Of a stretch of DNA of 64,000 bases, positions 1 to 8,500 are shown in pieces (the stretch's first letter is position 1; every line of letters starts with the position of its first letter). Below the pieces are notes generated by a model. It made no database searches. It was given only the letters and a program-made list of their open reading frames with translations, and was not told where the DNA came from. Source of the DNA: JACJYC01 sp964558465 (lineage in GTDB: Bacteria; Bacteroidota; Bacteroidia; Chitinophagales; Saprospiraceae). Position numbers and translations under genes: made by a program. Location of the stretch: contig CAZLEF010000027.1 in the NCBI GenBank assembly GCA_964558465.1, forward strand, positions 1-64,000. Reading direction: 5' to 3'.

Positions 1-1
1 C

Positions 2-562
2 CTGCAAGAGAAGATAAATATTTACAGTTCGGAAAGTGATGATTTCAGCCAGCCGGTTCTGGCGACCGAAGTCACTGCTTTTTTGTCTGACCGGGATACT
101 GTTTCGATCCTGGATCCCAATACCGGCGAGGAATACTTCCAGGTCGTCGACAATGCTTTTGACCCGGCAACCGTTGTTCGCTACCGGCTGAAAGAGGTCT
201 GGTATTTTGACGCCCGGTACAGCGCCATGCGGGTCCAGATCCTCGGCATAGCCCCCCTGGTGACGGAATACGACAGCCAGGGACGGATCAAATGGGAAAA
301 ACCGCTGTTTTGGGTGCACTTTCCCGAGTCCCGGAAATGGTTGTCAGAACACACCTTTTTCAATCCGTTCAGCAACGACCGCAAAGTCATGTCCTGGGAG
401 GATCTTTTCGAAATGCGGTTATTTACCAGTTACATCACCAAAGAAGGAAATGTATATGACCGCCGGCTACAGGATTACCTGACTGGAGAGGACCTGCTGC
501 TGGCTTCGGAAAAGATCAAACAAACCCGGATCAATTATGAACATGATTTGTGGTCGTATTAA
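2..562 (+). CDS. gldN: GldN, type IX secretion / gliding motility protein (5' partial)
   Basis: Only the C-terminal 186 codons lie in the window. The frame is open back to base 2, so the real start is outside and the TTG at 83 is not the start. The visible part has the GldN hallmarks: DTVSILDP, VRYRLKEVW, PLFWVHFPE, LFTSYI and a terminal EHDLW. In the family, GldN (PorN) works with GldK in a periplasmic ring of the type IX secretion system that contacts the outer membrane. At least three proteins with T9SS sorting domains are encoded downstream, which fits an active system. gldK, gldL and gldM would be expected immediately upstream, outside the window. Confidence 0.93.
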   Translation: MQEKINIYSSESDDFSQPVLATEVTAFLSDRDTVSILDPNTGEEYFQVVDNAFDPATVVRYRLKEVWYFDARYSAMRVQILGIAPLVTEYDSQGRIKWEKPLFWVHFPESRKWLSEHTFFNPFSNDRKVMSWEDLFEMRLFTSYITKEGNVYDRRLQDYLTGEDLLLASEKIKQTRINYEHDLWSY

Positions 563-647
563 TGAAATGCAAAATGCAAAAGTCTGAATGCAAAATGCAA
601 AAGTAGTGGGCGCTTTTACATTTTAATTTTTGCATTTTACATTTAGG
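563..647. repeat. Intergenic composite inverted repeat (word AATGCAAAATGC)
   Basis: Left half repeats ATGCAAAATGCAAAAGT twice; the right half holds the complementary words TTTTGCATTTTACATTT. It lies between two convergent genes and could act as a bidirectional terminator, though that is inference. Confidence 0.6.
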
Positions 648-654
648 TTTTGCC

Positions 655-1077
655 TTACCTTCTGGGCACCCGGGAAGTAGCAAAGATCCGCCGGATGCTG
701 TATTTGCCGGCGCCGTTGACCCAGACCATGAGGAGGCCGCCGATAATGGACATGTTCTTCATGAACAAAATGGCCTGCAACCGACGGTCCGCATCCGGAG
801 GATCGTTCCAAAAGGAATGCACGATGAAGGTTACCGGGGCCCAGTAGCAGATCAGGAGCAGGGCGCCAAACCGGGCGCGATAGCCGGTGAGCAACATGAG
901 GCCGCCCATAATGAGAAAAATGATCGATCCGACCAGCAGCAGGTCCTGCCGCCAGGTCAGGTAGTATTCGGTCATTTTTAATTTGGTTGACTGGAAGTAG
1001 TAGATGGAGTCATACGCTTCGTAAAGGAACATGAAGGATAGAAAAAACCTGGCGATCAGGTCAACACTGTTTTTCAT
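655..1077 (-). CDS. DoxX family membrane protein
   Basis: A 140-residue protein with four predicted hydrophobic helices (about residues 7-25, 48-63, 70-88, 102-120), the size and layout of the DoxX/DUF417-type family. It starts with MKNSVDLIARFFLSFMFLYE, whose R-F-x-L-S-F pattern near helix 1 is common in DoxX proteins. The family sits in the inner membrane; its members are linked to quinone or thiosulfate redox chemistry, but the substrate here cannot be read from sequence. It is the last gene of a minus-strand group and begins 13 bases after the end of the FAD-dependent oxidoreductase gene, so the two are probably cotranscribed and may share a redox role. Confidence 0.75.
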   Translation of the reverse strand: MKNSVDLIARFFLSFMFLYEAYDSIYYFQSTKLKMTEYYLTWRQDLLLVGSIIFLIMGGLMLLTGYRARFGALLLICYWAPVTFIVHSFWNDPPDADRRLQAILFMKNMSIIGGLLMVWVNGAGKYSIRRIFATSRVPRR

Positions 1078-1090
1078 AATGGTTTCCCGT

Positions 1091-2656
1091 TTATGTAGTT
1101 AAAAAACGTACGACTGCCCGGGCGACGTTCTGGCCGTCCATAGCCGCCGAAATAATACCGCCGGCAAAACCTGCGCCTTCCCCGCCTGGGAACAGGCCGG
1201 CATAGTCAGGATGCATATAAGTTGTGGGGTCGCGGGGAATACGGACCGGGGCGCTGGTCCGGCTTTCGGTTCCGATGACGTTGGCTTCTTCGGTCAGGTA
1301 CCCCGGCAAGGTCTTTCCAAATTGCTGAACACCCCGTTTCAGGCGCTGGTAAATCCCGGCCGGCAGCAATTCGTGTAACGGAGCGGAATAGAGTCCGGGG
1401 ATATAGGAACTATCCGGCAATCCGGTGGAAACTTTGCCCTTTACAAAATCGGTCAGGCGTTGGGCCGGGGCCTTCTGGCTGCCGTCTCCATGCCGGAACA
1501 TGGTCTGTTCAACCGCCTGCTGGAACGCCAGACCGGCAAAAACACCGTGGCTGGAAAAAGGCGCCAGGTCTTCCAGTTCCACGGCAACCACGATACCGGA
1601 ATTGGCGAAGGGAGAATCCCGTCTGGACATCGACATGCCGTTCACCACAATCTCGCCGGGCGCGGTGGCTGCGGGCACCACCAGGCCGCCGGGGCACATG
1701 CAAAAAGAGAATACGCCGCGGCCGTCCACCTGGCAAGCCAGTTTATAGCTTGCGGCAGGTAGGTTTTCTTCCCTTGGCGACTGCCGGTATTGCGCCCGGT
1801 CGATCAGTTCCTGTTGGTGTTCAATGCGAACCCCCAGGGCATAGGGTTTGGATTCGATCCGGATGCCTTTCCGGTGCAACAGGTAATAAATATCGCGGGC
1901 CGAATGCCCCGTTGCCAGTATGACCGCATCCGTCCGTTTTTCGGTTTGGCCGTTGACCACCACTCCGCGGATGCGGTTTTCAGACAGGATCAAGTCGGTG
2001 ATGCAGCTATCAAAATGGACTTCGCCGCCATAATGCAGGATGGTTTCCCGGATATTGGCCACGATACCGGGGAGTTTGTTGGAACCGATATGCGGGTGCG
2101 CGTCCACCAGGATATCGGATTTGGCGCCGTGTTCCACCAGTAGGCGAAGCGCTTTTTCGATGCTGCCGCGTTTGTGAGACCGGGTATAGAGTTTGCCGTC
2201 GGAGTAGGTTCCGGCGCCCCCTTCGCCAAAACAATAATTGGAATTCGGGTTTACTTCGCCGAATTGCTGGATGGCCCTGAGGTCCCTTCTGCGGGTGCGC
2301 ACATCGGTACCCCGGTCATAGACGATGGGTTTTATGCCCAGTTCGATCAGTTCGAGGGCTGCAAAATACCCGGCGGGGCCTGCGCCGACAATGACCGCTT
2401 CGGGTTGTTGGCCGACGGGGCGGAAATGAGCCAGCAGCGCTGGTTCCGGTTGGTGTTTTTCGCCGATATAGGCTTCGAGGCGGAGCAGAAATACGGGGCG
2501 TTGCCCACGTGCGTCGATAGAACGGCGGACCACCTGAAGATCGGTCAACTCGTCCGGCGTCCGGTTGAGTTGGCGGGCGGCGGCCAGGCGGATCTGGTCA
2601 GGATTAAATGCCTCGTCGGGAAATAATTTAAGCTCCAGTTCCAGGATCATGTTCAA
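1091..2656 (-). CDS. FAD-dependent oxidoreductase (COG2509-like)
   Basis: A 521-residue flavoprotein. The dinucleotide-binding Rossmann motif GAGPAG is at residues 91-96, after an N-terminal domain of about 85 residues typical of the uncharacterised FAD-dependent dehydrogenases of the COG2509 type. A glycine-rich FGEGGAGTYSDGKL segment near residue 145 and a C-terminal GEGAGFAGGI motif also fit that family. The reaction and substrate are unknown. Its start overlaps the stop of the upstream secreted-protein gene by four bases (ATGA), so the two are translationally coupled; DoxX follows. The length is normal for the family and no break is seen. Confidence 0.85.
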   Translation of the reverse strand: MNMILELELKLFPDEAFNPDQIRLAAARQLNRTPDELTDLQVVRRSIDARGQRPVFLLRLEAYIGEKHQPEPALLAHFRPVGQQPEAVIVGAGPAGYFAALELIELGIKPIVYDRGTDVRTRRRDLRAIQQFGEVNPNSNYCFGEGGAGTYSDGKLYTRSHKRGSIEKALRLLVEHGAKSDILVDAHPHIGSNKLPGIVANIRETILHYGGEVHFDSCITDLILSENRIRGVVVNGQTEKRTDAVILATGHSARDIYYLLHRKGIRIESKPYALGVRIEHQQELIDRAQYRQSPREENLPAASYKLACQVDGRGVFSFCMCPGGLVVPAATAPGEIVVNGMSMSRRDSPFANSGIVVAVELEDLAPFSSHGVFAGLAFQQAVEQTMFRHGDGSQKAPAQRLTDFVKGKVSTGLPDSSYIPGLYSAPLHELLPAGIYQRLKRGVQQFGKTLPGYLTEEANVIGTESRTSAPVRIPRDPTTYMHPDYAGLFPGGEGAGFAGGIISAAMDGQNVARAVVRFLTT

Positions 2657-3135
2657 TCGGGCTGGCCGCCTTTTTTGGCGGCAGGCAATTCAACCGGCGA
2701 AAGGGCGTTTTTACTCCAGGTCTTGCCGGAAGTATTGGAAAAGGTATGCGGGACAAATACCCGGACCACAATGGTTTCGTTCCATGCGTTTTTTGCGGCG
2801 CCCAATAATTTTCGATCCGGAACCTCGCAGTTCAGTTTAAAGACGCCGCCGGTTGTGTCGGCGAGGAAATTATAGCGCCCCTTATCGGTATAATATTTTA
2901 AAATTGCTTCGGTGCCCTCGTCAATCCTGACTGTGGTTTCCACAAGGAGGTTATTTCCTGCCCAGGGTTCTGCCATAAATTCACTGCACAGATCCAGCTG
3001 GATCTGAGTGGCCTCCCCTATTTCAAAATCCTGGTGCATGATGCGCTGGACCTGGGCCGTGAGGTCAGGCGTCCCTAACAACAGCAAAACCAGCGTTTCA
3101 ATCATCATCATTCGCATATGCCTGATCAATTTCAT
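2653..3135 (-). CDS. Small secreted protein of unknown function
   Basis: A 160-residue protein with an N-terminal hydrophobic segment ending in TAQ, consistent with a signal peptide. The rest is predicted to be mostly beta, with a charged, lysine-rich tail; I do not recognise the family. The longest start (3135) lies only one base downstream of a -7 box TAACTTTG (3137-3144 on the minus strand). Transcription would therefore begin inside the codons that follow, and the in-frame ATG at 3117 is a good alternative start. It is the first gene of the operon with the FAD oxidoreductase and DoxX. Confidence 0.7.
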   Translation of the reverse strand: MKLIRHMRMMMIETLVLLLLGTPDLTAQVQRIMHQDFEIGEATQIQLDLCSEFMAEPWAGNNLLVETTVRIDEGTEAILKYYTDKGRYNFLADTTGGVFKLNCEVPDRKLLGAAKNAWNETIVVRVFVPHTFSNTSGKTWSKNALSPVELPAAKKGGQPD

Positions 3136-3136
3136 A

Positions 3137-3144
3137 CAAAGTTA
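3137..3144 (-). promoter_or_regulatory. -7 promoter box TAACTTTG
   Basis: Matches the Bacteroidota TAnnTTTG box on the minus strand directly before the secreted-protein gene. No clear -33 TTG was found at the usual spacing. Confidence 0.5.
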
Positions 3145-3220
3145 GGGAGAATCCGCCGGATGTCCTGATATTTAACAGGAAACACCCGGCCGGATTCTAT
3201 TGAACCCGTCATTTCTTAAT

Positions 3221-3251
3221 TTTGTTGAATCAACTGAATGATTTATATTTG
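3221..3251 (+). promoter_or_regulatory. Promoter TTTG-N19-TATATTTG before nhaD
   Basis: TTTG at 3221-3224 and TATATTTG at 3244-3251 are separated by exactly 19 bases, a full match to the Bacteroidota sigma consensus. The transcript would carry a leader of about 165 bases before nhaD. Confidence 0.75.
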
Positions 3252-3268
3252 TAGGAGAAATTAAAAAA

Positions 3269-3352
3269 GTGAATAACACGATTATTGATCAAATATTGGA
3301 CATGCCGAACGCCGCTTCTATTGAAGCAGCCCGGGGCGCCCTGGGAATTTAA
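3269..3352 (+). CDS. Possible 27-codon leader ORF ahead of nhaD
   Basis: GTG at 3269 follows an AGGAGA run (3253-3258) by ten bases, an unusual Shine-Dalgarno match for this genome. It opens a 27-codon frame beginning MNNTIIDQILDMPNA and ending TAA at 3350-3352. It begins just after the predicted transcription start. No family is recognised. It could be a real small protein, a leader peptide, or chance. Confidence 0.3.
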   Translation: MNNTIIDQILDMPNAASIEAARGALGI

Positions 3353-3421
3353 TTCATGAAATTACCGGGAACCATCAAACTACTACCCTGAAAAGTCACC
3401 TTCACCTATTTTCTAGCCTGT

Positions 3422-4744
3422 ATGGAACTACTGTTGATCGTCATTTTTGTCATCGGTTACGCTTTGATCGCCTTTGAGCACCCGCTCAGGCTTGATAAAA
3501 CCGTTCCTGCTTTGTTAATGGGGGTCATCCTCTGGATGATCATTTCGCTGAAGCACCTTCCGACGCTGCTGGAAGGCGAAAAGACGCCCCTCGACGCTAC
3601 CCTGCTGCACCATATCGGTAGTATTGCGGAGATCCTGGTCTTTCTGCTTTCTGCCATGACCATTGTGGAACTGGTAGATCTTCACAAGGGTTTTTCCATC
3701 ATTACCAACAGGATACGCACGAAGAACAAAGTGCAACTGATGTGGCTGATCTCGTTTATCACCTTCTTTCTTTCGGCAGTACTGGACAACCTCACCACCA
3801 CTATTGTCATGGTATCCCTGCTCCGGAAGTTGGTATCCGACGACACCGAACGCCTTTGGTACGCTTCGATCGTAGTCATTGCAGCCAATGCCGGCGGCGC
3901 ATGGTCGCCTATCGGGGACGTCACCACGACTATGTTGTGGATCGGGGAGAAGGTGACGACTGCCAAGTTGATCACGAGCCTGTTTATCCCCAGCGTGTTG
4001 TGTATTGTTGTCCCCATCCTGCTGGTATCCCTGAATAAAAAAATGAAAGGTTCCCTCATCCCGCCCAAGATCGATCATGAGGATGATCACAAAAAATTGC
4101 TGAGCAGCCAGACGATGCTGATGGCCGGTCTGGGCGGCCTGATCTTTGTGCCGATCTTTAAGGTGATCACCCATTTGCCGCCGTATATGGGTATTCTGTT
4201 GAGCCTCGGTATGGTCTGGCTCATATCCGAATACATTCATCCCGAAGAGAATTTCAACCGGGATAAAAAGAATTTGTACTCGATGAAAAAAGCACTGTCC
4301 AGGGTTGAATTCTCCAGCGTACTTTTTTTCCTGGGCATATTATTGGCCATCAAAGCGCTCGAATCGGTGGCAGTAGCCGGCCCTTCCGGCGAAACCATGG
4401 GTATGCTGGCTCATTTTGCTTATCTTTTGGGTACGGTAATTCCCGACGTGCATGTCGTTGCCATTTTTCTGGGAATTCTTTCCGCCATTGTCGATAACGT
4501 ACCCCTCGTGGCGGCAGTCATGGGGATGTATCACGAACCCATCGACCATTCGCTCTGGCATTTTATCGCCTACACGGCAGGCACCGGCGGCAGCATGCTG
4601 ATCATCGGCTCCGCTGCAGGGGTGGCCGCCATGGGCATGGAAAAGATCGACTTTATCTGGTACCTCAAAAATATTGCCTGGCTGGCGGCGGCGGGTTATT
4701 TCGTGGGGGCGGCAGCTTATTTGTTTTTGGGGATCGGAGTTTGA
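3422..4744 (+). CDS. nhaD: NhaD-type sodium/proton antiporter
   Basis: A 440-residue inner-membrane protein with about twelve hydrophobic helices, the usual NhaD size. Diagnostic family stretches are VLDNLTTTIVM (about residue 120) and NAGGAWSPIGDVTTTML (about residue 160), plus SAIVDNVPLVAA in the second half, which mirrors the first as expected for the internal repeat of ion transporters. It exports sodium in exchange for protons and supports pH and salt tolerance. It stands alone, behind a consensus promoter and a long leader that contains a possible small ORF. Confidence 0.92.
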   Translation: MELLLIVIFVIGYALIAFEHPLRLDKTVPALLMGVILWMIISLKHLPTLLEGEKTPLDATLLHHIGSIAEILVFLLSAMTIVELVDLHKGFSIITNRIRTKNKVQLMWLISFITFFLSAVLDNLTTTIVMVSLLRKLVSDDTERLWYASIVVIAANAGGAWSPIGDVTTTMLWIGEKVTTAKLITSLFIPSVLCIVVPILLVSLNKKMKGSLIPPKIDHEDDHKKLLSSQTMLMAGLGGLIFVPIFKVITHLPPYMGILLSLGMVWLISEYIHPEENFNRDKKNLYSMKKALSRVEFSSVLFFLGILLAIKALESVAVAGPSGETMGMLAHFAYLLGTVIPDVHVVAIFLGILSAIVDNVPLVAAVMGMYHEPIDHSLWHFIAYTAGTGGSMLIIGSAAGVAAMGMEKIDFIWYLKNIAWLAAAGYFVGAAAYLFLGIGV

Positions 4745-4745
4745 G

Positions 4746-4864
4746 ATAATTGATTCGATTGATTCGATTGTTTGGATTGTTTGGATTGTTTGGATTGATC
4801 CGATTATTGGCCCAATCGAACCATTCCAATCAATCGTATTAATCGAATCATTCGAATCAATAAA
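4746..4864. repeat. Composite inverted repeat (word GATTCGATT/GTTTGGATT)
   Basis: Tandem words GATTCGATT (two) and GTTTGGATT (three) on the left are answered on the right by AATCGAA, CCAATCAATCG, TTAATCGAATC and ATTCGAATCAAT in inverted order, so the whole block can fold into a long imperfect hairpin between nhaD and the cytochrome gene. Confidence 0.7.
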
Positions 4865-4875
4865 AATTTTTTAAT

Positions 4876-5331
4876 ATGAAAATCACCTTGACTGCATTAT
4901 TTTTATTCGGCGCCATCCTTTACCTGAGCAATTGCAAGTCGGCAGGGACCGTCCAAAAAGATCCTATGGATGCGGGCCGGGCCCGGATGGCCGCAGACGT
5001 CATGACTTCCATAAAAGGCAAAGAGCAGATGGAAGTTGAAAAAGTCTTCAAGAATTTGAAAGTACTCAGCGGATTTCCCGCAGAAAATCTGGCGCCTGCC
5101 ATGGAAGTCTGGTCAAAAGCCCTGGGCGTTACCTGCGGTTATTGCCACGATACCTTCGACTGGGCGTCGGATATCAAACCCGAGAAAGAAGTTTCCAGGG
5201 AAATGGTCCGGCTGGCAGAAAAGATCAACGCCGACCTGGCAGTGATGAACGGCCTCGACAGCGAAAAACCAATTGTGAACTGCGTGACCTGCCACCGGGG
5301 GGAAACCAAACCGGCCCTGCGGATGCAATAA
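4876..5331 (+). CDS. Dihaem cytochrome c lipoprotein, reaction-centre cytochrome-like
   Basis: A 151-residue lipoprotein: the signal peptide ends in the lipobox LSNC (Cys 20). Two haem c attachment motifs are visible, CGYCH at residues 87-91 and CVTCH at 136-140. Each is preceded by a helix carrying a Met (Met 76, Met 110) that could be the distal haem ligand, the half-module arrangement of the photosynthetic reaction centre cytochrome family. Non-phototrophic Bacteroidota carry such short relatives; an electron-transfer role in the periplasm is likely but the partner is unknown. Nothing else photosynthetic is present. It starts shortly after the palindromic spacer, with no clear Shine-Dalgarno. 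Confidence 0.85.
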   Translation: MKITLTALFLFGAILYLSNCKSAGTVQKDPMDAGRARMAADVMTSIKGKEQMEVEKVFKNLKVLSGFPAENLAPAMEVWSKALGVTCGYCHDTFDWASDIKPEKEVSREMVRLAEKINADLAVMNGLDSEKPIVNCVTCHRGETKPALRMQ

Positions 5332-5361
5332 AAAAGAAGCGGCGAATTGCTCCGCCGCTTC
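5330..5361 (-). terminator. Intrinsic terminator of the minus-strand adhesin gene
   Basis: A nine-base stem (GAAGCGGCG / CGCCGCTTC, 5336-5344 with 5353-5361) is followed on the minus strand by a run of T (5330-5335). On the plus strand the T run is missing, so it mainly serves the gene ending at 5513. Confidence 0.7.
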
Positions 5362-5379
5362 CGGATTGTTCCTGGGAAA

Positions 5380-5512
5380 ATAATTGGCAGTTCACCAGTT
5401 TGCCAGGCCTTTCCACCCAGTGGGGCCGGATTGCCAGTTCACAGTTTTTGGATCGAATGATTGCATGACAACGCAACAAAGACTGCCAACTGTGGACTGG
5501 CAAACTGTCAAC
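5380..5512. repeat. Inverted word repeat (TTGGCAGTT / AACTGCCA type)
   Basis: Words such as GGCAGTTCACCAGTTTGCCA and GCCAGTTCACAGTT on the left face ACTGCCAACTG and GACTGGCAAACTGTCAACT on the right. Same architecture as the other spacer palindromes, here between the terminator and the stop of the adhesin gene. Confidence 0.55.
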
Positions 5513-8500
5513 TTATCTCGTTGTTTTCACAAACCGTTCCTGACTCACCCTTCCCGTTTCGTCCGTCACCCGGAGGATGTAGACCCCGTCGGGCAGTTGT
5601 GTTACCGGGATCGTTGTGACCTCGCCTTCAAAGCTCTGGTCGACCAGTTTGTTGCCGGCGGTATTGTAGACTACCACCCGGTAGATGCCTGTTTCCGGGA
5701 GGGCGATATTCAATTCCGATCTTGCAGGGTTGGGGAACAGGTCCATGCCCAAACGGGGCGCTGCCGTTGTCAGTTTTGCGCTGCGGTACAGGCGGCCGTG
5801 GTTGTCCGTTCCCCATACCTCGTAGTGGTTCGCTTCTGTTGCAGGTTCGGCTTTCAGTTCAAAGCGGGTCCGATGGCCGGTTGCCAGTTCGACCTGTTGG
5901 GTTTCCCAGCCGCCCTGGTCATTGGCCCGCATCAGGCCGACAAACCGGAAATCGCGTTTTCCGTCCAGCCCGATGTGGAATACCGGCCGGGTTTCTTCTA
6001 TTTGATGATCCAGGTGCGGCAATTCCAGTACGTTCGGGGTTTGCGGGCAAGGGCCGGCGGTCCAACTGGTAACGCCGCCCCAGTTTTCGGCTGCACAGGA
6101 ATTGGAATACGTCACCCCGTCGCAGCCGCATACCGGTTCAAATATGGCGGGACAGTTGACGCTGAGGTCAATTTGAGTCTGATCGATGCAGGCGGTGTTT
6201 GGATCGCAGGCGACGGAGATATCCTCGCAGACCTGTATGGCCTCCTCAAAACAGCGATTTCCGTTTTCATCCATCGGGATCAGGGTCATGCAGACCCCAT
6301 ATCCGCCCGGGCCGGGGAAGGTATAAGCTACCGGTTGGTTGCCGGGTCCCTGCAAGACAACGGGCGCCTGACCGGGAAGGAAAAATTCCCAGATCACCAG
6401 ATCGCATTCGGTACCCGCCACCGCACTGAAACTCACTTCCGGACAGATCTCGGTAAAGGTGAAGCCGGCGTTGGCATTTTGCACATATTCTTCAAACGGG
6501 GGGCACTCGCAGCCGCTGCAATCGGGCAGGGTGATACTCAGGCTGTCGAGGTGGCAGCACCAACCGTCGTCGTCCAGGATCAGGGTTTTAAACCAGATGA
6601 CATCCCCAGGGTTGCCGCCCGCGATGGTGACCGGCCCGAGGTTGGCGCTTTGGCCGCTGTTCAGCGCTACGTTGAAGGTATTCGGTGTAAAGGTGACGGA
6701 AGTGGAATACACTTCAAACACCACATTGCTGACAAAATTTGCCGGGCTGGAATTGTTCGTTACGGTCAGGCTGTAGGAATACGTGCCGTCTTCGTTGCAA
6801 AGGATATTTTCTTCGCTTACGATCAGGCAGCCCTGGCACTCGAATTGAAGGGTATCCGAGCAGGCGATAAATTCTTCGCCCGTAATCGGGTCAACCGACA
6901 TCCAGTGGAAGGCCACTTCCTGCGGGATCTGGGTCTGGCTCATGATGCCGCCAAGGCAGAACTGAATGTCGCCTGTTATACCGCTGGGGATAAACCCGCC
7001 GTTTGCCGGCGCCCAGCTCAAACGGTCATCGAGATTGTCTTCGGTGACGTTCCAGGTCGAGCCCCCGTTGTAGGAGGAAAAAGTGACGCCCGGGGTCAGG
7101 ATCTCCGTCACCAGAACGGTGAAAAAATTATCGCAATAATCGTTGGTGATATCGATCAGGAAACAGCAGCCTTCGTCGGTATCCACCTGGGTCACCGTCA
7201 CATCCACCTGGCACGGGTCGATCGGCTCCAGGGTGATGCAATGGGTGAAGTGGCAACATTCGTTCGCTCCGCTGAACAATACCACGTCGAAGCAGATGGT
7301 TACGGGGGCGGTCAGCGGCGCAGGCGGTGTGATGGTCAGGGTTAACGGCCCGGAAATGCCGCCGTTGGCTGCAATCGGCAGCGAAGAGGGGTCGGTCCAT
7401 TGCGAAAAAAATTGCGGGGTAAAGGTATACCCTGCCGGCAGGTCGTTCAGTACAATGGAGGTCACCAGGTCGCCGGTCAGGTTTTGCATCTGGAAGGTGT
7501 ACTGGTAACTGCCCAACGGGTCGCAACTGAAATCGATGGTTTCTTCCACGATCTCGCCGCAACTGCGGCAGTTGCCAAAATCGAGCGGTCCGACCACGCC
7601 AAACGGGGTTACAGTGACCGAATATTGCCCCAATGGTGGAACAGAAGGCGTCCAGCCGGCCTGGTTGATCTCTTTCACCATATAGTTGCCCGGCGGCAGG
7701 TTCGGGAAGGTATAAAAACCGAATGCGTCGGTCAGAACAGTGTCCAGCGGGTTGCCGATGGAGTCGCAGAGTACGATCTGCCAGTTGGGGATGGCAGGTT
7801 CCTGACCATCCCATTTTCCGTTGCAATCCAGATCGTGGAATTTGGAGCCCGTGATCGAACCTTCATTGTGACAACACAGGGTTTCCACCAGGTTTTCGCC
7901 CGTCACCGACCCCTGTATGTTCAGGCCCATAGCTACGCCGGAGAGGTTGCGCAGGTCGGCGCGCAGGCAGTAAGTGCCTTTGTTGAGGGTAAAGCTGGCG
8001 GTGGCGGAGGTCACGGTCTGGAAGGCGCCGATGCCCGGGTCGGTGATGGACAGGATCGGCGAACCGATGGGGCTGCCCAGGTCGTCCGTCAGGGAAATAT
8101 CCACGTTATTGTCGGCCAGCGCGTTGAGGGAAATCGTGATATCCGATTCATCATCGCAGATGCAGAAGCAGCGCTGGAAGCCGTAAGGAACCTGGGGTTT
8201 AGGATTATTGCTATTCAGGTTGGATTGGGGGTAGGCTGAAATCCACCCCGTATTGGGTTGATTGGCCCATGCGGTATGGGGCGTGACGACATAAGCCGGG
8301 CGGGGTACTGTGATGCCCGGATCGGGAGTGGTAACCAGCGTCCAGAGGCCGTCATAAACCCCTGCCGGATAAGTGGTTCCGGTCACGGGGTCGTAACCGG
8401 TATTCAGTACGATCTCGTCGGTGGCGCAATCGCCGCAACCGGAAACGGAGCAGGGGGCCTCCATTTCCCATTCCGGGTTTACGGCAATAGTTGAAACGGT

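Noticed and set aside
5384..7345. 653-codon plus-strand open frame
   Set aside because: Lies antisense to the T9SS adhesin, has no signal, domain or start context, and reads as low-complexity shadow coding.
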